Source: Cohnella cholangitidis
Lineage (GTDB): Bacteria; Bacillota; Bacilli; Paenibacillales; Paenibacillaceae
DNA: 64,000 nt
Direction: 5' to 3'
Assembly (NCBI RefSeq): GCF_014107495.1
Contig: NZ_CP041969.1
Coordinates: 4,079,501-4,143,500, forward strand
A program made the translations under genes and the position numbers. Each line of letters starts with the position of its first letter. Position 1 is the stretch's first letter. Under the pieces are notes generated by a model. The model worked only from the letters and a program-made list of their open reading frames with translations, was not told the DNA's origin and did no database searches. Below are positions 37,013 to 46,856 of this stretch, piece by piece.

Positions 37013-38305
37013 TTGACAAAGTTCAAGAAAATGAAAGCGCTATTTATTCTGACTCTAGTCGCGATGATCGTTACGGCATGCGGAGGGAATAACGCGAACG
37101 ATTCCGGCAACGGCAAAGAAAGCGCCGGGGCAAGCGCATCGGCTTCCGCGAAATCCGACAAGGAACCGGTCACTCTCAAATTATCGACATGGAACCCGAT
37201 CAGTAAGCAAGTCATCGAAAAGTTCGAACAAGCCTATCCTTACATCACCGTCGAGCACGATCAGATCGCGGATCAATACAGGGAAATTATCCGTACCCGA
37301 ATCGTGTCCAAGGCGGACATGGACATTGTCTGGATGTTCCCGAACCAAATGAGGGAGTACGTAGGACAGGATGTGTTAATGGACCTGAGCAATGAGCCGT
37401 GGTTGAACAATTACCTGGAATCGGCTGTTCAATTGGGCACGGTCGACGGCAAGACGTACGGCATGTCCTACAATTATTACGCGGTCGTTTTCTTCTATAA
37501 CAAGGATATTTTCAAGAAACTCAATCTGAGCGTGCCTACGACATGGGAACAACTCCTCGAAGTCAGCGCGAAAATCAAAGAAAGCGGAACGGCTCCTTTC
37601 ATTACGGGAGGCAAGGACGCATGGGCCACCCAATTCCTATCCAGCAGCAACTACGGATACTATCAGAGCAAGGATCCTCAAACATTCGACAAACTCGCGA
37701 GCGGCGAGAAAAAGTGGACGGATCCCGAATTCGCCAACTTCTTCGATCCGATTATCGAACTGACGAACAAGGATTATTTCCTCGAAAATTCGGTTGGACT
37801 AGGCAATGATCAGGTCGTGCAAGTGTTCAAGGAAGGCAAAGCAGCCATGTATCCGATGGGCACGTGGTCGTTGGATTCGTTCACCGCGGATTCCCAGAAA
37901 TTCGAGGTCGGCGCGTTCTCCATCCCGTTGAACAAAGGCTCTGAAACGCACGTGGTCAACCTAGTATCGGATAACATTTTTACCGGAATTTCATGGAGCA
38001 AGCATCAGGAAGAAGTCAAGCTGTTCTTGTCCTTCATCTCCGATCCGGAAATCGCCAAGATATGGTCGGAAGAGACGAAGTCGGCAGTCACCGTCAAGGG
38101 AGGCACTTCGCCGAACTATCATCCGATTTCCGCGGAGCTGACTCAAACGATCGATTCCAATCAGACTTCGATCTTCCCGAGCCTCACTCCATCTATCGAA
38201 CCTACTTATTTCCCGATTCTGCAGAAGATCTTGCTTAAGAAAAACGGCTCGCCGTCCGAGCTTCTGGGCGAGATGCAAAAGGCGCAGGAGAAAGACTATA
38301 AGTAA
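37013..38305 (+). CDS. Sugar ABC transporter solute-binding lipoprotein
   Basis: 430 residues. Lipobox MIVTAC near residue 23, then a family 1 extracellular binding protein (VTLKLSTWNPISKQVIEKFE, YAVVFFYNKDIFKKL, VPTTWEQLLE, GKAAMYPMGTWSLDSF). The ligand is unknown; the fucosidase downstream suggests a fucosylated oligosaccharide. TTG 37013 follows AAGGGGATGG; ATG 37031 is a shorter choice. First gene of a long operon directed rightwards. Confidence 0.88.
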   Translation: MTKFKKMKALFILTLVAMIVTACGGNNANDSGNGKESAGASASASAKSDKEPVTLKLSTWNPISKQVIEKFEQAYPYITVEHDQIADQYREIIRTRIVSKADMDIVWMFPNQMREYVGQDVLMDLSNEPWLNNYLESAVQLGTVDGKTYGMSYNYYAVVFFYNKDIFKKLNLSVPTTWEQLLEVSAKIKESGTAPFITGGKDAWATQFLSSSNYGYYQSKDPQTFDKLASGEKKWTDPEFANFFDPIIELTNKDYFLENSVGLGNDQVVQVFKEGKAAMYPMGTWSLDSFTADSQKFEVGAFSIPLNKGSETHVVNLVSDNIFTGISWSKHQEEVKLFLSFISDPEIAKIWSEETKSAVTVKGGTSPNYHPISAELTQTIDSNQTSIFPSLTPSIEPTYFPILQKILLKKNGSPSELLGEMQKAQEKDYK

Positions 38306-38371
38306 TGGGGGGCTGACCCGGTGCAACCGGGTCTTTCCTTTCTTATCCGATTCGAAGGTGGGGCACAGCTC

Positions 38372-39253
38372 ATGAAAATCATATCCTTAAGGACGTACCT
38401 ACTGTTTCTCGCGCCGGCTTTCGTCTTGTTTTTGTTGTTTTACGCAGCGCCTATATTTAGCGGATTTTATTACGGATTTACCGATTGGCGCGGACTCTCG
38501 TTCTCGGCGAATTGGGTCGGGTTCGATAACTTCGTGAACGTGTTCAAGGATCCTCTGTTTACGACGGCATTGCGTAATATCTTTATTTTGTCGGTTATAG
38601 TACTGCTCGTTCAGCATGTTTTGGCCATTCTGTTTGCCGTCGTTCTCGACCAGAAGCTCAAGGGCGTCTCCTGGATGCGCGCCGTCATTTTTTATCCGGC
38701 CATCCTGAATACGGTCGTCATCGGCTATGTCTGGAGCTATATGTATTCGCCTTTCGTAGGTTTTCTCCCGAAAATGTTCGATCGGCTGGGCTTGGATAGC
38801 CTGGCTTCGATCGATTGGCTGGGACGTCCGGATTTGGCGATCTTCTCGATAGCATTCGTTATCATATGGCAGTATATCGGTTACTCCATGATGATCTATA
38901 TGGCGGGCTTGCAAAGCATTCCGCAGGATATTTACGAAGCGGCGAGCATCGACGGAGCGGGAGCGCGCCAGCGGTTTTTCCGCATTACGCTGCCTCTGTT
39001 AATGCCGGCGATTACGGTCAATACCGTTCTTTCCGTTATCGGAAATTTGAAACAATTCGAACATATCTGGGTGATGACGCAGGGCGGTCCGGCAAATTCG
39101 ACCCAAGTATTCGGATCGTTGATCTACCAATTCGCGTTTAAAACCTCTCAACCCGGATACGGAACGGCTATGGCGATGATTCTGTCCGTCTTCATCCTGG
39201 TCGTCACTTTCGTGCAGATCCGTTTTCTGAGCAGATGGGAGGTCAAATATTGA
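38372..39253 (+). CDS. Sugar ABC transporter permease (MalF/UgpA type)
   Basis: 293 residues, six helices. EAA loop YEAASIDGAGARQRFFRITL, then FEHIWVMTQGGPANSTQVFG, typical of this permease group. ATG 38372 is used, after a GAAGGTGGGG site; the open frame upstream to 38321 overlaps noncoding sequence. It overlaps the next gene by 4 bases. Confidence 0.9.
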   Translation: MKIISLRTYLLFLAPAFVLFLLFYAAPIFSGFYYGFTDWRGLSFSANWVGFDNFVNVFKDPLFTTALRNIFILSVIVLLVQHVLAILFAVVLDQKLKGVSWMRAVIFYPAILNTVVIGYVWSYMYSPFVGFLPKMFDRLGLDSLASIDWLGRPDLAIFSIAFVIIWQYIGYSMMIYMAGLQSIPQDIYEAASIDGAGARQRFFRITLPLLMPAITVNTVLSVIGNLKQFEHIWVMTQGGPANSTQVFGSLIYQFAFKTSQPGYGTAMAMILSVFILVVTFVQIRFLSRWEVKY

Positions 39254-40083
39254 GCGCCGCGACTATGAATCGTGCTAAAAAAATATCGTCGTACGGGATG
39301 GCTCTGTGCGCGATGGTCGTCATTTTGGTTCCATTGTTCGTATTGGCTACGGTATCGTTGCAAAATCCTGCGACGGGCCCGAACCCTCTGAAGCTTCCGG
39401 ATAGCTTTTATTGGAGCAATTACGCCGAAGCGATCGAAAAAGGCCGGCTACTGCTTTATTTCGGCAACAGCATGACCGTGCTCGTCTTAACGACATCGAT
39501 TACCTTGTTGGCAAGCGTTCTAGCGGGCTATGCCCTGCGTCACGGGAAACCGTGGAAAGCGGATTTGATTTTTACCTTTTTCCTAATGGGGCTTATCCTT
39601 CCCGGATTCGCGGGTACGATCCAATCGTTCCTCTTGTTAAGGGAGCTTTCGTTGCTTAATACGCACATCGGGTTATCCATCGTGCAAACGGCGGGCGGAA
39701 TGGCTTTGCCGATCTTCTTGTATTTGCAGTTTTTCAGAACCGTGCCGCTGGAAATCGAGGAAGCGGCGGTCATCGACGGTTGCTCTTCCGTTAAGTTGTT
39801 CTGGAAAGTGGTTTTTCCGCTGACGCTCCCGGTAACGTCGACTTGCGTCATCATTATCGCTCTCAACTCTTGGAATGACTTTTTTAATCCGCTTGTCTAT
39901 TTGCCTTCGCCGGACATGAGAACTTTGCCGACGGGACTGATGGCTTTCCGCATGCAATATTCGACGGAGTGGCAACAATTGTTCGCCGCCGCCGTGCTGA
40001 TCGCGGCTCCGTTTACGCTGCTCTACGTTTTCATTCAACGCTACATCATCAAAGGACTGGTCGGGGGAGCCGTGAAGGGGTAA
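39250..40083 (+). CDS. Sugar ABC transporter permease (MalG/UgpE type)
   Basis: 277 residues, six helices. EAA loop EEAAVIDGCSSVKLFWKVVF; ends QRYIIKGLVGGAVKG. TTG 39250 lies 7 bases after GGGAGG and overlaps the previous stop (TTGA). No ATPase gene is present, so the shared MsmX-type ATPase is again expected. Confidence 0.9.
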   Translation: MSAATMNRAKKISSYGMALCAMVVILVPLFVLATVSLQNPATGPNPLKLPDSFYWSNYAEAIEKGRLLLYFGNSMTVLVLTTSITLLASVLAGYALRHGKPWKADLIFTFFLMGLILPGFAGTIQSFLLLRELSLLNTHIGLSIVQTAGGMALPIFLYLQFFRTVPLEIEEAAVIDGCSSVKLFWKVVFPLTLPVTSTCVIIIALNSWNDFFNPLVYLPSPDMRTLPTGLMAFRMQYSTEWQQLFAAAVLIAAPFTLLYVFIQRYIIKGLVGGAVKG

Positions 40084-40132
40084 CGTGTGTTCCGGCTTCG
40101 CGGCAAAATTCAAGAGGAAGGTGACCATAAAA

Positions 40133-41623
40133 TTGACTTCTCTATCCATGCAAGACATACAAAGGCACAAGGAAGAAATCAAGAGAACGATTCGTGGAGG
40201 TCCCTTCGCGGATGACTGGGACTCATTAGGCGGATACGAGATTCCGTCTTGGTACGAAGAAGGGAAGTTCGGCATTTTCATTCATTGGGGCGTTTATTCG
40301 GTGCCTGCATTCGAGAATGAATGGTATCCGAGAAATATGTACCGGAAAGATTCCAACGCCTATCTTCATCATTTGAAAACTTATGGTCCCCCGGATCAAT
40401 TCGGGTATAAAGATTTTATCCCGAAATTTCAGGCGCAGTCGTTCGATGCCGATGAGTGGGCCGCTTTATTCAAACGGGCAGGAGCTAATTTCATCGTGCC
40501 CGTTGCCGAGCATCATGACGGCTTCGCGATGTACGACTGTCCCTTCACGAGTTGGAACTCGTGCAATATGGGACCGAAAAGAGACATTATCAGGGAACTG
40601 TCCGAAGCCGTCCGCAAACGGTTTATGACCTTCGGCGTATCTTCGCATCGTGCCGAGAATTGGTGGTTTTACAATGGCGGACGGGATATTCCTTCCGACA
40701 TCGAGGATTCCGAATTTGTCGGTTTATACGGTCCCGCGCAGAGAAGTCTCGGCAGGATAGACACGCCTGCGCCGTTGTTTCAACCAAGTCAGTCTTTCTT
40801 GGACGATTGGCTGGTCAGAACCTGCCACCTCATCGATCGATACGGCCCGCAATTGGTGTACTTCGATTGGTGGATCGAACAGCCTGCATTTCAGCCGTAC
40901 CTTCGCCGACTGGCCGCTTATTACTATAATCGCGCGGCGGAATGGGATCAGGGGGTTGTTATTAACTATAAATTCAATGCGTTCAAAGAGGGAACGGCCG
41001 TTTACGATATGGAGCGAGGTCTATTAGATCGAATTCAACCGAGAGTATGGCAGACTTGTACTTCCGTGAGCGAGACGGCTTGGTGCCACATCGAAGGGCA
41101 TGTCTATAAGTCGCCTGAGAGAATCATCGGCGATCTGGTGGATGTCGTCAGCAAAAACGGCGTTCTATTGCTTAATGTCGGGCCTAGAGCCGACGGTACG
41201 ATTCCGGAGGAAGAAAAGTCAATTTTGCTGTCGATCGGAGAATGGCTGAGCCGTAACGGCGAGGCGATATACGGAACCCGGCCATGGACCGTATATGGCG
41301 AAGGACCGACGAAAATCATAACGGGAACGTTTAACGACACCAAGCGAAGTCCCTTTACCCACGAGGACATTCGGTTTACGACAAGGGGAACGACTCTTTA
41401 CGCGATTGTTCTGGGAAGGCCGGAAAATGGGCGGTTAGTCATACGTTCGTTAGCCGAGAACAGCCACCTCTACCCGGGGGGCATCGCATCGGTGAACTTA
41501 TTGGGATGCGAACAGACGATTCAATGGCAACGAGCGGCGGAAGGGCTTATCGTTACGCTTCCGGAAGAAGAAGCGAACACCTTCGGACTGTCCCTCCGAA
41601 TTACCGGCGAGGAGGATAAATAA
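40133..41623 (+). CDS. Alpha-L-fucosidase, glycoside hydrolase family 29
   Basis: 496 residues, no signal peptide, so it acts in the cytoplasm on imported sugar. GH29 motifs: WYEEGKFGIFIHWGVYSVPAF, EWYPRNMY, AEHHDGFAMYD, and YFDWWIEQPAF, whose Asp is the likely nucleophile. KNGVLLLNVGPRADGTIPEE is the family's closing motif of the catalytic domain, then a C-terminal beta domain. TTG 40133 follows GGAAGGTG; the frame upstream is not family-like. It removes fucose from oligosaccharides or glycopeptides. Confidence 0.92.
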   Translation: MTSLSMQDIQRHKEEIKRTIRGGPFADDWDSLGGYEIPSWYEEGKFGIFIHWGVYSVPAFENEWYPRNMYRKDSNAYLHHLKTYGPPDQFGYKDFIPKFQAQSFDADEWAALFKRAGANFIVPVAEHHDGFAMYDCPFTSWNSCNMGPKRDIIRELSEAVRKRFMTFGVSSHRAENWWFYNGGRDIPSDIEDSEFVGLYGPAQRSLGRIDTPAPLFQPSQSFLDDWLVRTCHLIDRYGPQLVYFDWWIEQPAFQPYLRRLAAYYYNRAAEWDQGVVINYKFNAFKEGTAVYDMERGLLDRIQPRVWQTCTSVSETAWCHIEGHVYKSPERIIGDLVDVVSKNGVLLLNVGPRADGTIPEEEKSILLSIGEWLSRNGEAIYGTRPWTVYGEGPTKIITGTFNDTKRSPFTHEDIRFTTRGTTLYAIVLGRPENGRLVIRSLAENSHLYPGGIASVNLLGCEQTIQWQRAAEGLIVTLPEEEANTFGLSLRITGEEDK

Positions 41624-42627
41624 TGGAAACGGCGCTTGTTCGCGAATATAGGGGGGAAACGGAGGAATGCGTTCATTCCGGCCATATTTGCGGGGTGAAC
41701 GACCAAGGGGTAATCAAGTACAGAGCAGGAAGTCCGGAAACCGTCACGTTTCTGAGGTCGGCGGGGAAACCTTTTCAGGCGATCCCGGTCATTCGCCGCG
41801 GAGCGGACTCCTATTTCGGCTTGACTGACGCTGAAGCGGCTATTTTCATGGGCTCGCATCGGGCTGAGCCTTTCCATGTCGAGGTGCTGGAATCGATTAT
41901 GCGCAAGACGGAAATCGGGGAAGCAAGCTTGATTTGCCATCCGACCTATCCGCTCAACGCGAACGCTACGGGGAGCCTCCTCCGTCAACGGAAGCCCAAG
42001 CGGTCCATTTACCATAATTGCTCGGGCAAGCACCTTGGTATTCTTGCGCTGTGCAAGACGATGGGTTATCCTCTCGAAGGTTATGGCGAACCGGACCATC
42101 CGGCGCAGCAAGAAATATTGGATACGTTAGCCTGCTTAGCGGGAATACCGAAGGAAAAAATACGGCTGGGCACTGACGGCTGCGGTTTTCCGGTTTTCGC
42201 GATGACGCTCAGAGAACTGGCGACGGCGTTCTTGAAGCTCGCTTGTCCGGATCTGATCGAAGACGCCGAGATTCGCCAAGCCGTGGCGGTCATTGTCCGT
42301 CGAATGAACCAGCATTACGAGATGGTGGCCGGCACCGACCGCATCTGCTCAAGTCTGCTGAAGGATCCTAATATCGTGGCCAAAGGCGGCGCCAAGGGCG
42401 TATATGCCTTCAGCCTGAAGAAAGAGCGGCTGGCATTCGCGCTAAAAGTGCTGGACGGTTCCGAGGACGAATGGCCTCTTATCGTGGCGTCCATCCTCGA
42501 GCAGATCGGTTACGGCAACCGGGAGACGATCGAGGAGATGTACCGTCTCGCTCCCAAAGAGATCCGCAATGACAATCGGCGCGTCATCGGCATGAACCGG
42601 ACCGTATTTACGTTACGGTCCACCTAA
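41623..42627 (+). CDS. Asparaginase, Asparaginase_II family
   Basis: 334 residues. Family motifs: RSAGKPFQAIPVI, SHRAEPFHVE, NCSGKHLGILALCK, GTDGCGFPVFAM and GGAKGVYAFSL. This family hydrolyses asparagine (or acts on related N-substituted forms) and is unrelated to AnsA/AnsB. The ATG overlaps the fucosidase stop by one base, so the two are coupled. Next to a fucosidase it invites the idea of processing the Asn left after removal of N-linked glycans; this is inference. Confidence 0.85.
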   Translation: METALVREYRGETEECVHSGHICGVNDQGVIKYRAGSPETVTFLRSAGKPFQAIPVIRRGADSYFGLTDAEAAIFMGSHRAEPFHVEVLESIMRKTEIGEASLICHPTYPLNANATGSLLRQRKPKRSIYHNCSGKHLGILALCKTMGYPLEGYGEPDHPAQQEILDTLACLAGIPKEKIRLGTDGCGFPVFAMTLRELATAFLKLACPDLIEDAEIRQAVAVIVRRMNQHYEMVAGTDRICSSLLKDPNIVAKGGAKGVYAFSLKKERLAFALKVLDGSEDEWPLIVASILEQIGYGNRETIEEMYRLAPKEIRNDNRRVIGMNRTVFTLRST

Positions 42628-42663
42628 ATCGCGAAATCAGTATGGATTAGGAGAGTAGGCCAA

Positions 42664-43350
42664 ATGCTTCTGGAAGTCATCGCTACGAGCATAGACGATG
42701 TTAGACGGGCTGTATCCGGCGGCGCGGACCGAATTGAATTGTGCACGGGGCTTAAGGAAGGCGGAATGACGCCCAGCCTGGGATTGATCGAGGCCGCCGT
42801 TCAAGCAAGCTCCGTTCCCCTGCACGTCCTCATCCGCCCGCATAGCCTTTCGTATTTTTACGAAGAAGACGATATCCGAGTTATGATCCGGGACATTCGG
42901 CATGCGAAGCTGGCGGGAGCGGCCGGCATCGTCATCGGGGCATTGACGAGGGAGAATCGCGTTGACGAGAAGACATTGAGGATCCTGCTGGATGAAGCCG
43001 GAGGACTGAATGTCACGTTTCATCGCGCCTTCGACGAGGCGAGGGATTTGGATGAAGCGTTGGAAGCTTTATTGGCGTTTCCGCAAGTAAGCCGGATCCT
43101 GACTTCCGGAGGCAAGCCGAGCATACTGGAAGCCATAGGTACGATAGCCGAGTTGCAGCGGAAAACGCGAGGAACGGCGATAACGATCTTGGCCGGCGCG
43201 GGTTTGACCGTACCTGGTTATTCCGAATTCGTCCGACGAACGTCGGTCACGGAGGTGCATTTCGGCCGCGGGGTTCGGGTAAATTCGTCGACGGAAGGTC
43301 CGGTCGATCCCGAACTTGTGCGAACCGTCAAGGGGTATGAACCGACATAA
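42664..43350 (+). CDS. cutC: CutC family protein
   Basis: 228 residues, TIM-barrel CutC family: LLEVIATSIDDVRRAVSGGADRIELC, GGMTPSLGLIEAA, PLHVLIRPHS, DIRVMIRDI, NVTFHRAFDEARD, ILTSGG and EVHFGRGVRV. Named for copper homeostasis, but its enzymatic role is unsettled, and in carbohydrate operons of Firmicutes it often sits with glycosidases. It starts 37 bp after the asparaginase gene. Confidence 0.9.
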   Translation: MLLEVIATSIDDVRRAVSGGADRIELCTGLKEGGMTPSLGLIEAAVQASSVPLHVLIRPHSLSYFYEEDDIRVMIRDIRHAKLAGAAGIVIGALTRENRVDEKTLRILLDEAGGLNVTFHRAFDEARDLDEALEALLAFPQVSRILTSGGKPSILEAIGTIAELQRKTRGTAITILAGAGLTVPGYSEFVRRTSVTEVHFGRGVRVNSSTEGPVDPELVRTVKGYEPT

Positions 43351-43372
43351 GATTAGGATCGGATGTGGTAGC

Positions 43373-44836
43373 GTGGATTGGCGCCAAGAAGCGGAGAAGC
43401 GCAAGGATCGGCTGCTCGCCGATCTGTACGGGCTCCTCAAGTTCGAAAGCGTGAAAGATACGGACACTCGCGCGCCGGGGATGCCTATGGGACAAGGTAT
43501 CGCCGAAGCTCTGAACTATATGCTCGCTCTTTCTCGCGAAGCCGGCTTTCACGTCTCCAATCTGGAAGGTTATGCGGGATACGCGGAGTATGCTCCTTTG
43601 TCTTCCCAAGACTATATTGCCGTGCTGTGCCATTTGGACGTAGTACCCGCGTCGGGCGAATGGACATCTCCGCCGTTCGAGCCGGAGATACGGGAGGGCA
43701 AGTTGTTCGCCCGCGGCGCGATTGATGACAAAGGGCCGGCGATGGCGGCCTTTTACGCCTTGAAAATCGTAAAGGAACTAGGGCTGCAAACCAAGCACAA
43801 CGTCAGGCTTATTTTCGGAACGGACGAAGAGCATACGAGCACCTGCATGGACAAGTACCGGGAGCGGGAAAAACCGCCCTTGTGCGGGTTTACCCCAGAC
43901 GGCGAATTTCCGATTGTTCATGCGGAGAAGGGGCAGATCAACGTTAAGGTCGTTCTTCAGGATATGGACGGGGCAGATGACTTTGCGTCGGGCGAAGGAG
44001 CGGGGATTCGCTTGATAGCCTTCCACGCCGGTCATGTTGCGAACATGGTGCCGGATCAGGCTACCGCGACGTTAAGCGGAGAAACGGAAAGGCTGCTCGC
44101 CATCTCCGCAAGCTTTGGGCATTATTGCGCGGGGAACGGTCTTGAAGGGGGCACGTCTTGGGCGACCGAAGGAAGGATGGAGTTCTCGGTCAAAGGGATA
44201 TCCGCGCACGGCATGGAGCCGCATAAAGGGGTGAACGCGGGGCTTGCGCTCGTTCACTTTCTGCGCCCTATATACTTGCAACGCGAGGCTGGTCGTTTCC
44301 TTGCATGCGTGGACGACGTTTTATACGCGGATTGTTTAGGCGGGGGATTCAGCATTGCGATGCAAGATCGGATTACCGGAGCGCTTACCGTGAATGCCGG
44401 TATTCTGCGATATTCTCCCGGAAGGGAATCTTTCTTTCATCTCAATCTTAGGTATCCTGCGTGCGGAGATGAAGCGTGGATTCTCGAACGGATTGCGGTC
44501 AAAGCGGAAGCTTACGGGCTGAAGCTGGATACGCCGATATTGAAGAAGCCGCATTACGTACCGGATAGCTATCCGATGATCCGCTTGCTGCAGGACGTTT
44601 ATCGGGAGGAAACTTCAATGGAGCCGAGCCTGCTGTCGACCGGCGGCGGTACGTACGGAGCGCATATTCCCAACGGCGTCTGCTTCGGACCGTTGTTTCC
44701 GGGTACGCCGTCGACGGCGCACCAGCAAGATGAATGCATAGACATCGAGGATCTGCTGAGGGCAACGGCCATTTATGCCAGAGCTATCTACGAGGTAGCG
44801 AACGCGGATTTACCCATTCAAGAAGCGGGGGTATGA
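43373..44836 (+). CDS. M20-family dipeptidase (PepV-like)
   Basis: 487 residues. Zinc-dependent dipeptidase: VDWRQEAEKRKDRLLADLYG start, HLDVVPASGEWTSPPFEP (metal His and Asp), GAIDDKGP (bridging Asp), TDEEHTS (catalytic and metal Glu), ISAHGMEPHKGVNAG, and a C-terminal GTPSTAHQQDE with the last His ligand. GTG 43373 gives the usual PepV start; ATG 43337 is an alternative. It degrades imported or turnover dipeptides. It overlaps the next gene by 4 bases. Confidence 0.88.
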   Translation: MDWRQEAEKRKDRLLADLYGLLKFESVKDTDTRAPGMPMGQGIAEALNYMLALSREAGFHVSNLEGYAGYAEYAPLSSQDYIAVLCHLDVVPASGEWTSPPFEPEIREGKLFARGAIDDKGPAMAAFYALKIVKELGLQTKHNVRLIFGTDEEHTSTCMDKYREREKPPLCGFTPDGEFPIVHAEKGQINVKVVLQDMDGADDFASGEGAGIRLIAFHAGHVANMVPDQATATLSGETERLLAISASFGHYCAGNGLEGGTSWATEGRMEFSVKGISAHGMEPHKGVNAGLALVHFLRPIYLQREAGRFLACVDDVLYADCLGGGFSIAMQDRITGALTVNAGILRYSPGRESFFHLNLRYPACGDEAWILERIAVKAEAYGLKLDTPILKKPHYVPDSYPMIRLLQDVYREETSMEPSLLSTGGGTYGAHIPNGVCFGPLFPGTPSTAHQQDECIDIEDLLRATAIYARAIYEVANADLPIQEAGV

Positions 44837-46313
44837 TCGTGCGGATCACCTGGGGAAAGCAAAGCGGGTTTGAAGCGGATGCGTTGGTTTATCCGATGTT
44901 CGCGGAGGATATTGGGCAGCCGGGGCTTTGGTCTTGCGAATTTTTACCGGATATGGCTAAGCGGGGAGAGACGAATTGGTTTTTCCGGCGCGCGCGGACG
45001 AACGCCATTTCCTGTTGGTTGGTTTAGGGAGCAAGGCGGATTTTGATCTGGAAGCATTCAGGCAAGCGGCCGGAGAAGCCGCCAGAGCCGTTCGCAAAAC
45101 GTTGAACCGTTCGGCGGAAATTTCCTTTGCCCCTTGGCAAGGGCAGACTATCGACAATGCGGATGCGTTAGCAGCCGCTTGGGTTGAGGGATGGCTGTTG
45201 GGGCTGTATTCCTTTGATCGTTATCGTAAGCGCCCGTCAGGTCCGGATCCGGAATGGTTGCATCTGGGCTGCGATATATCCGGCGAGGAGGTCTTGCGCG
45301 AAGTCCGTGTCCGGGCCGAAGCGACGATGCTGGCGCGCGATTTGGTTAATGAACCGGCGGGACGTCTTAATCCAACGACGTTCGTGGAGTGGATTCAGGC
45401 CCGATTCGGCTCGTATGCCGTTCGGATCAACGTTTATCAAGGCGCGGAACTGGAAGCGAAACAGATGAGAGGCTTGCTGGCGGTGGGAAAAGGAAGCATG
45501 CATTCGCCCGCGCTCGTCGAAATCGCATATGAATCGGCGGAAGGCGAGCCCTTCATCGCGCTCGTAGGTAAAGGAGTTACTTTCGATCTTGGCGGAATGA
45601 ACGTCAAGATCGGCAAGGACATCAGCGATGCGCGCATGGACATGGGCGGCGCGGCGGCCGTGCTCGGGGCTATGGATTTGTTGATCCGGCGCCAGGCTCG
45701 TCGCAATGTGGTAGCGCTGTTGGCTATCGCCGAAAATGTTCCGGACGCACGGGCGTATCTGCCTTCCGACATCATCTCTTATTCCAACGGAATGAATGTG
45801 CAGGTCAAAAACACCGATGCGGAAGGGCGGCTGGTATTGGCCGATGCGCTGTTATATTCGGCGACATTCGAGCCGCGGGAAATCATTGATATCGCCACGC
45901 TGACCGGCAACGTTGGCGAGGCGCTCGGTCTCGGCATCGCCGGAATGTGGGGCGATTCGGACATGACGGCCCGGTTGAAGGCGGTCGGTGCGTCTAGCGG
46001 GGATCTCGTTTGGCCGATGCCGCTGTTGAAAGATTATGAGACCCAATTGATGAGCGATTATGCCGATATTGCTAACTGGGCGCCTACCCCTTACGGCGGA
46101 GCGGGTCTGGCCGCGTTGTTTCTTCGTCGTTTTGTACGGGATAAAGTTCCTTGGGTACATATCGACATGGCGAACACGGTACAGGTACATAATACGCGTG
46201 GTTATTGCCCCGTCGGCGCAACGGGATACGGAGTTCGGTTGCTATCGGATTATATCTTATCCGGCAATCGCTTTTCGGACCAAGAACCGAAACTCGAAAC
46301 GATGGCCAAGTAA
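44833..46313 (+). pseudogene. Leucyl aminopeptidase (M17), split by a frameshift near 44960
   Basis: The N-terminal part MIVRITWGKQSGFEADALVY to PDMAKR is in one frame (44833-45027). The rest continues in another frame with DELVFPARADERHFLLVGLG and the whole catalytic domain: GKGVTFDLGGMN, DMGGAAAVLGAM, NTDAEGRLVLADALLY (the M17 signature), DIATLTG and PTPYGGAGLAALFL. One base missing near 44955-44965 restores a normal protein of about 490 residues. The downstream part alone could start at 44976 but would lack part of the N-terminal domain. Assembly error is likely because the rest is intact. Confidence 0.82.
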
Positions 46314-46322
46314 CCGATAGAG

Positions 46323-46377
46323 ACGGCGGAAAGCCCAACCTAATGCCATTAAGGCTAAAGGTTGGGCTTTCCGCCGT
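46323..46377. terminator. Bidirectional terminator (copy 2 of a repeated hairpin)
   Basis: The 19-bp arms 46323-46341 and 46359-46377 are perfectly complementary (ACGGCGGAAAGCCCAACCT). It lies between the convergent aminopeptidase and VOC genes. Its stem and loop match the hairpin at 32762-32808. Confidence 0.92.
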
Positions 46378-46389
46378 TCATTCAACTAT

Positions 46390-46770
46390 TTAGGATGCGA
46401 ACAAGCTGATGAGATTGCCGTCGGGATCTTGTACGATCGCGTAACGCTGTCCCCAGAAGGCATCCCAAGGTTCGCGGTACCCGATGTAGCCATGCCCGGT
46501 AATGTTGGCGTACAACTCGTTTACCGCGTCGCGATTGTCGCATAAGAAGGCCAACTCGATCCGATGTCCGGATGGTTGTTTCCAGCCGCCGTAAACGTCT
46601 TTAATGATTTCCCGAGTATCGAAAGCCAGTCGAAATCCTTCTTGATTAACCTCGACATGCTTGTCTCCGTTCGCGCTCTCGGGAATCTCTAAACCCAGCA
46701 AACGATAGAAGTCCAAAGCTTTCTTCATGTCTTCCGCGACGATACCGATCATATCGAATTTGATTCCCAT
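46390..46770 (-). CDS. VOC-family (glyoxalase-like) protein
   Basis: 126 residues with the paired beta-alpha-beta-beta-beta layout: MGIKFDMIGIVAEDMKKALD, FYRLLGLEIPE, HVEVNQEGFRLAFDT, then HRIELAFLCDNRDAVNELYA and GQRYAIVQDPDGNLISLFA. Such proteins are metal-dependent lyases, dioxygenases or resistance proteins, and the substrate cannot be told. It follows the AraC gene on the same strand, 86 bp apart. Confidence 0.82.
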   Translation of the reverse strand: MGIKFDMIGIVAEDMKKALDFYRLLGLEIPESANGDKHVEVNQEGFRLAFDTREIIKDVYGGWKQPSGHRIELAFLCDNRDAVNELYANITGHGYIGYREPWDAFWGQRYAIVQDPDGNLISLFAS

Positions 46771-46856
46771 TTATTTCAGCCCCAAGATTTGGTTTCTGTA
46801 TACAATGACTATGTTACTCTCTGTCTATCTACTTAAATAGTAAAAAACGGACATCT

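Noticed and set aside
42664..43350. CutC as evidence of a copper-resistance locus
   Set aside because: The neighbours are glycosidase and peptidase genes with no copper ATPase, chaperone or regulator.
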